Positions 6,797 through 13,568 of a DNA stretch of 14,968 bases are shown piece by piece. The stretch comes from Bilophila sp964538355. Lineage in GTDB: Bacteria > Desulfobacterota > Desulfovibrionia > Desulfovibrionales > Desulfovibrionaceae. The notes beneath the pieces are model-generated. The model saw only the letters and a list, made by a program, of their open reading frames with translations. It was not told the DNA's origin and did no database searches. Position 1 is the first letter of the stretch, and every line of letters begins with the position of its first letter. Made by a program: the position numbers and the translations under genes. The stretch is from the NCBI GenBank assembly GCA_964538355.1, contig CAZIFC010000045.1:1-14968 (forward strand). Reading direction: 5' to 3'.

Positions 6797-8806
6797 TTAC
6801 ACCAGCCTCAGTGTTGCGACGAAGGACAGGATGTCCGTATCGGTCTGCTGCTTTTCCACAAGCAGGGACTGCACCATGGGGGAGTGCTCAAGCTGGCTGA
6901 GAAATTCCGCCAGCTGGGACTCGCGCTGCAACAGGGTTCCGGTGACGGTTCCGGTCAGTACGGCGACGGCGTTTTCTTCCTGGGCGGAGGGCCTTGCCGC
7001 GCCGCGCTGGGGCGGGCGGTTTTCCTGCTTGTTCGGCGCGGCGTTCTTGAAGGTGACCCGCAGGCCGGTCAGGTAGATGGACGGCGGCGTGAACACGGAA
7101 AGCTCGGTCATGAGCGCGGCGGCGATGCGGCGTTTCGCCATGTTCCGGGCCTGCACCTGCAGCGTCTGCATGGCTCCGAGATCCGCCTTGAGCTGTTCGG
7201 GCGTGTAGAGCGTGCCCAGGGAGGCGATACGCGCCTCCAGCTCTGCCCGGTACTGTTTGGCATCAAGGTAGCCTGTATACAGCTTGCCGCAGAAGGCCAG
7301 CAGCAACGCCAGCACAACGGTGGTCACACCGAAGGACAGCAAGGTGAGCCGCATCCGCTTTTCCCGAACCCGCTGCTCTTCATAGGTCATGATCGCGTTG
7401 GGCGTGTAGTCGGAGGCTGAAAGGCTCAGGCCGATGGCATGAAGCAGGTTGCTGTCGGCGGCCTTTTCCATTGCCTTATGCAGATCCGTCGCAGCTCCGG
7501 CAGTGGCCTGCCCGTCAAAGCGGAGCGGGCGGCAGGGCAGCCCCAGTGCCTTTTCAAAATGTTTCAGCGCAAGAGGAAGGCAGCCGCCGGGCGCAAAAAC
7601 CAGAACACCCTCAATTCCCGGCATTTTCATGGTGTTGCGGAAGTGATCCGCCGTGCGTTCCAATTGCCTTGCCAGCCTGCCCAGAGGCTGGGACAGACGC
7701 ATGAGCAGGGAGGACTCCTCGTCGGGCGTGCGGTTTCTGTCCCCGCACAGCAGCGCAAGCCCTTCTTCATAGGAGAGCGCGTCACTCGGCTCGTCGGAAG
7801 CAGGAACCTTTTCCGGTGCGCCGGCAAGGGAGAGTTCCAGAGGTTGCGGCGTCGGCTGGAGGATCAGCGGGAAAGGAAGATCGGCGGGCGCGTGGGCGAA
7901 CGGCTCGGGAGCGGCGTAGTCCCTGTGGGCAGAAGACGGGGCCGCAGCGTTTTTCCTGAGGGCAGCCGAATCGGTGGCCGGACGGAGCCTGCTGTCTTCC
8001 CGCGCATCCTGAAGGGCGGTGACAAGGCTCCGAAGCCCGGTCTTGATGGTACGGCTGAGCGTGATGGCAGAGCCGGAAAAAATGTCGATGCTGGTGGAAT
8101 CTTCCTCGATATTGACGATGGCGAAATGTGCCCACGGGGAGGAAAGCCAGCCGGAGGCGAACAGGTTTTGAAGGCAGATGCTCGAGGAGGTGATGCCGGC
8201 GGGGGCAAGGGCGGCTTTCGCAAGCTGTTCCCGGAGGCGGGCCAGCACCTTCTTGTCGGCGATCATGGCGGTAACGGACAGGCGGGAAATGCCCTTGTCC
8301 AGCACCTCTCCGTTCACGCGGTAGTCAAAGAGGTTGTCTTTCTCGTCAAAGGGCTTTTCCCGGCTCGCCGTCATCCTGGCAACGGCGTCGCGATCCTTGG
8401 CGTCGACCTTGGGGATGCTGTAGTGGCGCAGCTCCGTGCTGTCTTCGGGCAGGTGAATCCAGAGCTGCTCGGCATCCCAGCCGTCCGGCATGAAGGCATT
8501 GAGCGCGTCGCGGACCCTTTCCGCACAGCCGGGGCTTTCCCAGCCGGAGAGTTCCGGGATCTCTGCCGTATAGATGGCTTCAAGAACCGGTGCGTGGCCT
8601 GCCCGCCGCTGGACGAGGCATATCCTGCCTCTGCTGACATCGACGCCTACGACTGATGCGCGTTCGCCGCCGAACAGACGCCGTCGCGAAACCGTTTTTT
8701 GGGGCAGGGGAGAGGCGAGGGCCGGAGCAGCGTCTTTCGGGGGGGTACTGCGGATGTGATCCAGCAACTTTTGCGTGGCATTGGATTGCGTTTTGGATAA
8801 GGACAC
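6797..8806 (-). CDS. PilM-PilN fusion protein (GspL-like), inner-membrane platform
   Basis: A 669-residue protein that joins in one chain what are often two genes. Residues about 50-465 resemble PilM, an actin-fold protein: SVVGVDVSRGRICLVQ (51-66) looks like the first phosphate loop, FAIVNIEEDSTSIDIF (228-243) the second, and VLVFAPGGCLPLALKHFE (401-418) the adenosine-side segment. A Pro/Ala-rich stretch at about 265-345 looks like a flexible insertion, and the first 45 residues are an extra tail. A transmembrane helix lies near 488-506, followed by a PilN-like periplasmic domain with a short coiled coil. This is the topology of GspL. The start is GTG at 8806 with GGGGAG six bases upstream. 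It is the first gene of the six-gene operon and has a promoter candidate just before it. Confidence 0.8.
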   Translation of the reverse strand: MSLSKTQSNATQKLLDHIRSTPPKDAAPALASPLPQKTVSRRRLFGGERASVVGVDVSRGRICLVQRRAGHAPVLEAIYTAEIPELSGWESPGCAERVRDALNAFMPDGWDAEQLWIHLPEDSTELRHYSIPKVDAKDRDAVARMTASREKPFDEKDNLFDYRVNGEVLDKGISRLSVTAMIADKKVLARLREQLAKAALAPAGITSSSICLQNLFASGWLSSPWAHFAIVNIEEDSTSIDIFSGSAITLSRTIKTGLRSLVTALQDAREDSRLRPATDSAALRKNAAAPSSAHRDYAAPEPFAHAPADLPFPLILQPTPQPLELSLAGAPEKVPASDEPSDALSYEEGLALLCGDRNRTPDEESSLLMRLSQPLGRLARQLERTADHFRNTMKMPGIEGVLVFAPGGCLPLALKHFEKALGLPCRPLRFDGQATAGAATDLHKAMEKAADSNLLHAIGLSLSASDYTPNAIMTYEEQRVREKRMRLTLLSFGVTTVVLALLLAFCGKLYTGYLDAKQYRAELEARIASLGTLYTPEQLKADLGAMQTLQVQARNMAKRRIAAALMTELSVFTPPSIYLTGLRVTFKNAAPNKQENRPPQRGAARPSAQEENAVAVLTGTVTGTLLQRESQLAEFLSQLEHSPMVQSLLVEKQQTDTDILSFVATLRLV

Positions 8807-8842
8807 GTTTACTCCCCGTAGACTATGGTGATTGCGGATTAG

Positions 8843-8871
8843 ATGATAGCCGCCAACAGCGATAAGGGCAA
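8843..8871 (-). promoter_or_regulatory. Candidate sigma-70 promoter of the secretion/pilus operon
   Basis: On the minus strand TTGCCC (8866-8871, 4/6 match to TTGACA) and TATCAT (8843-8848, 5/6 match to TATAAT) are separated by exactly 17 bp. Transcription would start near 8836, giving a leader of about 30 bases that contains the GGGGAG site of the first operon gene. No sigma-54 GG-N10-GC pair was seen here, although many pilin genes use one. Confidence 0.5.
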
Positions 8872-8961
8872 GTCTCTATTGGCCCTTTGGTCTGTTCCGG
8901 GGGATTGGCAAAAGGCAAAGGAGCCAGAAGGCGTCACGCGGAGCCGGGCTTGAGCTGCCGC

Positions 8962-8996
8962 AAAAAAAAGGAGGAAGCGTTTGGCTTCCTCCCTTT
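8962..8996 (-). terminator. Rho-independent terminator after pnp
   Basis: A perfect 9-bp stem (8970-8978 with 8984-8992, GGAGGAAGC and its complement) closes a 5-base loop. On the minus strand it is followed directly by eight T residues (8962-8969). It lies about 45 bp beyond the pnp stop codon and separates pnp from the secretion operon downstream. Confidence 0.9.
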
Positions 8997-9039
8997 CAAT
9001 GTTCAATCCATCAGGGCGTTATCCCTGATTTTTGGCAGA

Positions 9040-11256
9040 TCAGTCGCGGCGGGGACGGCGTTCACGGCGTTCGCCGCGGTCGCGATCGCCTTCGCCACGC
9101 GGAGCGCGGGGAGGACGGGCGGTGTCTTCGGGCTTCCATTCGATGCCCTGTTCTTCGAGGAGCACGGCCTTGCGGCTGGCGCGGATGCGGTCGCCGTTGA
9201 TTTCAATGACCTTCACCATCATGTCTTCGCCGAGGTGGGCGATATCGGAAGCCTGAGCCACGCGGTTGGTGTCAAGCTGCGAGATGTGCACAAGGGCTTC
9301 GACGTTGGGCATGATTTCCACGATGGCACCGATTTCCAGCACCTTGCGAACCTTGCCCATGTAGTTTTTGCCGAGGTCGGGACGCTGGTCGTAGTACTGG
9401 ACGAGTTCCTTGGCCTGTTCCATGGATTCGGCGGTGGGCGCGAAGATGGAAATGCGGCCGCTGTCTTCGATATCTACGGATGCGCCGGTGGTGGCGGTGA
9501 TGGCCTTGATGTTCTTGCCGCCGGGTCCGATGATCATGCGGATGACTTCGGGATTCACGAAGATTTCGGCATGCTGCGGCGCGTACTTGGAAAGTTCGGT
9601 ACGGGGACCGTCGATGGCCTTCTTCATTTCGCCGAGGATGTGCAGACGGGCTTCGTGGGCCTGCCGCATGGCATTACGCATGATTTCCGTGGTCAGGCCG
9701 GTGATCTTGATATCCATCTGGACGGCGGTCACGCCTTCGGCGGTACCGGCGATCTTGAAGTCCATGTCGCCGAGGGCGTCCTCGTCACCGAGGATGTCGG
9801 TCAGCACGATGAAGTTGTCGCCTTCCTTGATGAGGCCCATCGCTACACCGGCCACGGGAGCGGCAATCGGCACGCCCGCATCCATGAGGGAGAGGCAGCC
9901 GCCGCACACGGCGGCCATGGAGGAGGAACCGTTGGATTCCAGCGTTTCGGCCACCACACGCACGGTGAAGGGGAAGGAGTCGTTGGCGGGGATGATGGGC
10001 TTGAGAGCCTTTTCCGCCAGCGCGCCATGACCGATTTCGCGGCGGGAGACGCGCACGGGCTTCACTTCGCCCACGGAGAAGGGCGGGAAGTTGTAGTGCA
10101 GCATGAAGGTCTTGGTCACATCGCCGGTGAGGGAATCCATGCGCTGGTTGTCGGTGGAGCTGCCAAGCGTGGTGACGCAGAGAGACTGCGTTTCACCGCG
10201 AGTGAACAGGGCGGAGCCGTGGGCGCGGGGCAGGATGCCGGGCTGGATTTCGATGGGGCGCACGGTTTTGGTGTCGCGGCCGTCGATGCGGGTTCCTTCG
10301 TCAAGAATGCGCTTGCGGACGACCTTCTTTTCGATGTGCCCGATGATGTCGCCGACGGAGGAGAGAGCCTTTTCGTTTTCGCCGTAGACCGGATCGGCCT
10401 TGAGGGCGGCGACGATTTTTTCCTTGACGAGCTTGCGGGCTTCTTTGCGGGGCAGCTTTTCAGGCACGCGCATGGAGGCTTCGAGGCCCGCTTCGCCGGC
10501 GAGCTCTTCAATGCGGGCCAGCAGCTCCGGATCGTCTTCCGCGGGCGTAAAGGCGATCTTCGCCTTGCCGGCGAGTTCACGCAGCTTGACCTGCGCTTCG
10601 ACGAGCGGCTGGATTTCCTTGCGGCCCCATTCAAGCGCGTCGATGATGACGTCTTCGGGAACGAAGGTGGCCTCGCCTTCAACCATGACCAGCGCGTCGG
10701 CGGAGGCGGCAAAGACGATGTTGAGGTCGCTTTCAGCCATTTCCTGCACGGTGGGGTTCAGGATGAACTGGCCGTTGATGCGCCCGATGCGGGCACCGGC
10801 GACCGGCTCGGCAAAGGGCAGGGGAGAGAGCATGACGGCGGCGGAAGCGGCCGTGATGGAAAGCACGTCGGATTCGTTTTCCTGGTCGGAGGAAATGACG
10901 CTGGCGAGCACCTGCACGTCTTCGGGGAGGCCCTTGGGGAACAGGGGGCGGATCGGGCGGTCGATCAGGCGGGAAACCAGCGTTTCACGCTCGGAAGGAC
11001 GGCCGATTTCGCGGCGGAAGAAGCTGCCGGGGATGCGGCCCGCGGCATACATGCGTTCGGAGTATTCGACGGTCAGCGGGAAGAAGCCGCGGTCGCAGTC
11101 GAGAGGCTGTGAACAAACGGTAACAAGGACAACGGTGCCGCCGCACTGGATGGTGACGGAGCCGTGGGCCTGCGTAGCGACGCGTCCGGTTTCAAGGATG
11201 ATTTCCTTGCCGCCGATGGTGGCGGAAACCCGGGTAGGTTCTTTTCTAAAACTCAT
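9040..11256 (-). CDS. pnp: Polyribonucleotide nucleotidyltransferase (PNPase)
   Basis: A 738-residue phosphorolytic 3'-5' exoribonuclease, a trimeric core enzyme of RNA decay. Two RNase PH domains are visible. The first contains the conserved GSFFRREIGRPSERE loop at 78-92. The second carries the phosphate-binding SNGSSSMA (441-448) and the catalytic aspartates in DILGDEDALGDMDFK (487-501). A KH domain with IIGPGGKNIK lies at 575-584 and an S1 domain at about 630-700. The C-terminal tail is rich in Arg, Asp and Glu. It is slightly longer than the 711-residue E. coli enzyme because of this tail. I chose ATG 11256 because AAGGA lies seven bases upstream and the protein then starts in the usual place. 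The leader carries a long stem-loop, and an efficient terminator follows the gene. Confidence 0.98.
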   Translation of the reverse strand: MSFRKEPTRVSATIGGKEIILETGRVATQAHGSVTIQCGGTVVLVTVCSQPLDCDRGFFPLTVEYSERMYAAGRIPGSFFRREIGRPSERETLVSRLIDRPIRPLFPKGLPEDVQVLASVISSDQENESDVLSITAASAAVMLSPLPFAEPVAGARIGRINGQFILNPTVQEMAESDLNIVFAASADALVMVEGEATFVPEDVIIDALEWGRKEIQPLVEAQVKLRELAGKAKIAFTPAEDDPELLARIEELAGEAGLEASMRVPEKLPRKEARKLVKEKIVAALKADPVYGENEKALSSVGDIIGHIEKKVVRKRILDEGTRIDGRDTKTVRPIEIQPGILPRAHGSALFTRGETQSLCVTTLGSSTDNQRMDSLTGDVTKTFMLHYNFPPFSVGEVKPVRVSRREIGHGALAEKALKPIIPANDSFPFTVRVVAETLESNGSSSMAAVCGGCLSLMDAGVPIAAPVAGVAMGLIKEGDNFIVLTDILGDEDALGDMDFKIAGTAEGVTAVQMDIKITGLTTEIMRNAMRQAHEARLHILGEMKKAIDGPRTELSKYAPQHAEIFVNPEVIRMIIGPGGKNIKAITATTGASVDIEDSGRISIFAPTAESMEQAKELVQYYDQRPDLGKNYMGKVRKVLEIGAIVEIMPNVEALVHISQLDTNRVAQASDIAHLGEDMMVKVIEINGDRIRASRKAVLLEEQGIEWKPEDTARPPRAPRGEGDRDRGERRERRPRRD

Positions 11257-11276
11257 TGGTGAATCCTTTTCACTGG

Positions 11277-11342
11277 GGGAAGGAGACTCCGGGAACAATA
11301 TCGAAGGTGCTGGTTCGATCCTGTTCGCGGAAACTCCTTCTC
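11277..11342 (-). promoter_or_regulatory. Extended stem-loop in the pnp leader, candidate RNase III / PNPase autoregulatory site
   Basis: The leader folds into three stacked helices. Helix 1 pairs 11279-11285 with 11334-11340 (7 bp). Helix 2 pairs 11288-11297 with 11322-11331 (9 of 10 bp, one C-C mismatch in the RNA). Helix 3 pairs 11300-11305 with 11314-11319 (6 bp) and closes an 8-base loop. The helices are joined by symmetric 2x2 internal loops, so about 22 Watson-Crick pairs form one rod. It ends about 10 bases before the pnp ribosome binding site. In enterobacteria a long rpsO-pnp intergenic hairpin is cut by RNase III and then used by PNPase to repress its own mRNA. The same role here is inferred from position and shape. 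Confidence 0.65.
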
Positions 11343-11368
11343 ATGACGGGTTGAGGTTGGCGATACGG

Positions 11369-11391
11369 AAAAGGGGAGCCGAAGCCCCCCC
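11369..11391 (-). terminator. Hairpin terminator or attenuator between rpsO and pnp
   Basis: On the minus strand GGGGGGC, a TTCG tetraloop and GCTCCCC form a 7-bp stem with one G-U pair (11373-11379 with 11384-11390), followed by TTTT (11369-11372). It lies 11 bp after the rpsO stop. The T tract is short, so partial readthrough into pnp is likely. I saw no clear separate promoter between this site and pnp. Confidence 0.7.
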
Positions 11392-11401
11392 GAAAACGCA
11401 G

Positions 11402-11671
11402 TTACTTGCGCAGTCCCAGCTTTTCGATGAGAGCGCGGTAACGCTGAACGTCCTTGCTCTTCAGGTAGTTCAGCAGGTTGCGACGCTGGCCGACGAGCTT
11501 GAGCAGACCACGGCGGGAGTGGAAGTCCTTCTTGTGTTCCTTGAAGTGACCGGTGAGTCCTTCAATGCGGGCGGTGAGCAGAGCCACCTGAACTTCCGGG
11601 GAGCCGGTGTCGCCTTCGTGTTTGGCGTGAGCTTCGATGACGGCCTTCTTCTGAGTAGCGTCCATAACCAC
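11402..11671 (-). CDS. rpsO: 30S ribosomal protein S15
   Basis: An 89-residue primary 16S rRNA-binding protein of the small subunit platform. The family core is plain: HEGDTGSPEVQVALLTARI (18-36), then HFKEHKKDFHSRRGLL and RRNLLNYLK toward the C-terminus. The length equals the usual S15 length. I chose the GTG at 11671 because a strong CGGAGGA site lies eight bases upstream. The ATG two codons later (11665) would be 14 bases from it, which is too far. The gene follows truB by 25 bp and precedes pnp, the common bacterial order truB-rpsO-pnp. S15 often represses its own mRNA, but the short gap leaves little room for a separate leader structure. Confidence 0.98.
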   Translation of the reverse strand: MVMDATQKKAVIEAHAKHEGDTGSPEVQVALLTARIEGLTGHFKEHKKDFHSRRGLLKLVGQRRNLLNYLKSKDVQRYRALIEKLGLRK

Positions 11672-11696
11672 AGCGATATCCTCCGAGTGGGTTGTG

Positions 11697-12626
11697 TTAA
11701 TTCCAAAGTCCCCTGAGAACCTTCCATGCAGGGCCGCCGGAAACGGCTTCCGCCAGCGCGAGGGGTTGACCGTCGGGCGACAGCAGGACGGCGTTTCCGC
11801 CGGGAACGCACGGGATGTCCGTTCCGTCCTGTGCTCTGGAGCGTGCGCGGCGCGCTTCCGTCCAGACGAGGATCTTGCCGTTTTTCGTGTCCGTCTCCTC
11901 CTGTTCCGTCACGGTAATCGTGGGCCAGTAGGGGAGGGCGGCGGTCACGGGAATGATCCTTTCGGGCAACCGTTCAGGCTCGGCGATCAGGGTGTCCAGC
12001 GGACAGGCCCTGTCGAGGCCAAAGGGGTGGCTGTACTCCCGAATCAGTTCCGTGAGCACGGCTCCGCACCCCAGGCGCATCCCCAAGCTGTGGGCCAGGG
12101 AGCGTATGTAAGTGCCGGAACTGCAAACGACTCGGAAGGTAACGTACGGAAGATCAACCCTGAGGACTTCCGCACGCGAAATTTCGATGGTCTTGATTTT
12201 GAGCGGGGTTTCTTTCCCTTCTCTGGACAGCTTGTAGAGGGGCTGCCCCTGATGCTTGGCCGCAGAATAGGGGGGAACGGGCTGTTCGCTTTTGCCCACC
12301 CATCCGGCGATAACGTCGGCTACGGCTTCGGCGGTCACATGGTCCCACGGTGCTTCGGCGGTAATCTGGCCTTCGGCATCCCAGGTATCGGTGGTCTGCC
12401 CGAGCCGGACAGTTCCCTGATACACCTTGACGCCGCCAGCCATGAGATAGCCGGAAATCTTGGTCGCATGACCAAGGAGCACAAGAAGGACGCCCTGGGC
12501 CATCGGGTCCAGAGTGCCTGCATGTCCTATTTTTTTCTGCCCCAACCGTTTGAATCGGTTGGTACATTGGGCGGACGAAAGCCCGCGTGGCTTGTCAACC
12601 ACAAGAAGACCGTGCTGTTGTTCCAT
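11697..12626 (-). CDS. truB: tRNA pseudouridine(55) synthase
   Basis: A 309-residue enzyme that converts U55 in the T-loop of tRNAs to pseudouridine. The N-terminal GLLVVDKPRGLSS (6-18) and the catalytic motif GHAGTLDPMAQGVL (34-47, nucleophile Asp40) are diagnostic. The RNA-contacting segments VPPYSAAKHQG and CSSGTYIRSLAHSLG follow. The length is normal for TruB. Two starts are possible, ATG at 12626 and an in-frame GTG at 12638. Neither has a good Shine-Dalgarno, and I prefer the ATG because homologues begin close to the GLLVVDKP motif. It is the first gene of the truB-rpsO-pnp cluster, which here is not attached to nusA-infB-rbfA within the window. Confidence 0.96.
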   Translation of the reverse strand: MEQQHGLLVVDKPRGLSSAQCTNRFKRLGQKKIGHAGTLDPMAQGVLLVLLGHATKISGYLMAGGVKVYQGTVRLGQTTDTWDAEGQITAEAPWDHVTAEAVADVIAGWVGKSEQPVPPYSAAKHQGQPLYKLSREGKETPLKIKTIEISRAEVLRVDLPYVTFRVVCSSGTYIRSLAHSLGMRLGCGAVLTELIREYSHPFGLDRACPLDTLIAEPERLPERIIPVTAALPYWPTITVTEQEETDTKNGKILVWTEARRARSRAQDGTDIPCVPGGNAVLLSPDGQPLALAEAVSGGPAWKVLRGLWN

Positions 12627-12794
12627 AGAGGTGGGCACTCTAGCTGTTTTCTATCCGTTCGTCCAGTCTTTCTTATTGATACTAACCGGGGAACGTCCGT
12701 GGAGGAAAAGAGAAAAGGGGTTTTCTGCGCTATCCCTCCATGTTCGAACGGGTTTCGTCGGACAAGGGGTTTGCGGGTTCGGGGTGGGCGGATA

Positions 12795-12806
12795 TGCGTA
12801 TACGCA
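12795..12806. repeat. 12-bp perfect palindrome TGCGTATACGCA
   Basis: A perfect 12-bp palindrome in the truB-tsaE intergenic region, about 170 bp upstream of truB and 216 bp upstream of tsaE. Its symmetry and lack of spacer fit a dimeric regulator site, but I do not recognise a specific family and chance is possible. Confidence 0.35.
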
Positions 12807-12942
12807 CAGCCATGCGGCGATGCGGCGTGCTTTGGAGAGCGGGATGGCTTCGGCAAAGGGAAGCCGTGCCCGTTGCGATGCATTGAATTTCAAGAAAGAT
12901 TCCAGTAAGCCGAAGTGGCTTGAACGGCTCCGCTTGCAAAAA

Positions 12943-12992
12943 GGTTCCAGGCGGGGGAGGGAACCCGTTCCAAAGGGGTTCCTTTCCTTCCC
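12943..12992 (+). repeat. Nested inverted repeats upstream of tsaE (alternative hairpins)
   Basis: GGTTCC (12943-12948), GGAACCC (12960-12966) and GGGTTCC (12976-12982) can form two mutually exclusive hairpins. The downstream one has a 7-bp perfect stem with a 9-base loop. On the plus strand it extends with G-U pairs through 12953-12959/12983-12989 and is followed by pyrimidine-rich sequence. It ends about 20 bases before the tsaE ribosome binding site. It could be an attenuator, the end of a small plus-strand transcript, or a copy of a dispersed intergenic palindrome. Confidence 0.5.
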
Positions 12993-13022
12993 CAATACGC
13001 TCTATCATATAAGGATGCTCCC

Positions 13023-13517
13023 ATGAATATAGCTCTTTCTGACGCAGAGGCAACGGTTGCCTTTGGCAGACAGTTCGCGCAGGCGTTGATCGCGCAGCGG
13101 GCTGAAGGTGGCGAACAGCTGCATGCTGTGTTGTTTTATGGCGATCTCGGAACCGGAAAGACGACGTTTACCCGCGGCCTTGTGGAGTCGCTGCCCGGCG
13201 GAGGACAGGCCGAGGTCTCCAGTCCGAGCTTTACGCTCTGCAACAGCTATCCTACGACACCGCCGGTGATCCATTGCGATCTGTATCGTTCCGAGGGCGC
13301 ACTGCCGGATGAGGTGGACGAGGCTCTGGATGCCGAGTCCGGGCTTGTGCTCGTCGAGTGGGCGGAACGTATCGCCATTGAGAATTTGCCCCCGAAACGT
13401 CTGGACATCCGTTTTCAAGTCTGCAAAGATAACAGGTTGGTAACGTTGTCACCCTACGGGGTTGCGGCGTTCTGCGTAATGCAGAAACTGGCCCGTCTCC
13501 GCAATGGGGAGGAATGA
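13023..13517 (+). CDS. tsaE: tRNA threonylcarbamoyladenosine biosynthesis ATPase TsaE
   Basis: A 164-residue P-loop ATPase that works with TsaB and TsaD to install N6-threonylcarbamoyl on A37 of ANN-decoding tRNAs. The family motifs are all present: Walker A GDLGTGKT (40-47), SPSFTL (67-72), HCDLYR (84-89) and VEWAER (111-116). The length is typical (about 150-165). The ATG at 13023 has AAGGA seven bases upstream. TsaB and TsaD are not in this window. The next gene, lysC, starts 51 bp later on the same strand, so the two are probably cotranscribed; a link between threonine-dependent tRNA modification and aspartate-family amino acid synthesis may be incidental. Confidence 0.96.
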   Translation: MNIALSDAEATVAFGRQFAQALIAQRAEGGEQLHAVLFYGDLGTGKTTFTRGLVESLPGGGQAEVSSPSFTLCNSYPTTPPVIHCDLYRSEGALPDEVDEALDAESGLVLVEWAERIAIENLPPKRLDIRFQVCKDNRLVTLSPYGVAAFCVMQKLARLRNGEE

Positions 13518-13568
13518 GGGCAAGAAGGAAGCGTTTCTGCCACACAGGTCACGATGAAGGACTCAGCT

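Larger units (their letters stand above)
12627..13022. other. Divergent intergenic region between truB and tsaE
   Basis: This 396-bp gap must hold the promoters for truB (minus) and tsaE (plus), but I could not pick out a convincing sigma-70 pair in either direction. No open frame here resembles a known protein. It contains palindromes (GTTCGAAC at 12742-12749; a 12-bp one at 12795-12806), a tandem duplication of ATGCGGCG (12812-12827), a 6-bp inverted repeat (12846-12851/12860-12865) and a larger hairpin region just before tsaE. Confidence 0.6.

Noticed and set aside
8881..8940. Possible sigma-54 promoter (TGGC...TTGC) upstream of the secretion operon
   Set aside because: The GG and GC elements are 7 or 14 bases apart instead of the required 10.
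8887..11112. A 741-codon open frame on the plus strand opposite pnp
   Set aside because: Antisense to pnp, Gly/Asp/His-rich translation typical of a reverse-strand shadow, and it runs through the pnp terminator. No family resemblance.
12651..12995. Short overlapping open frames on both strands in the truB-tsaE gap
   Set aside because: Several frames overlap each other, lack ribosome binding sites and have no recognisable protein character.
13001..13012. TATCAT/TATAAG as a -10 box for tsaE
   Set aside because: Transcription from it would start inside or after the AAGGA ribosome binding site, and there is no matching -35 at normal spacing.
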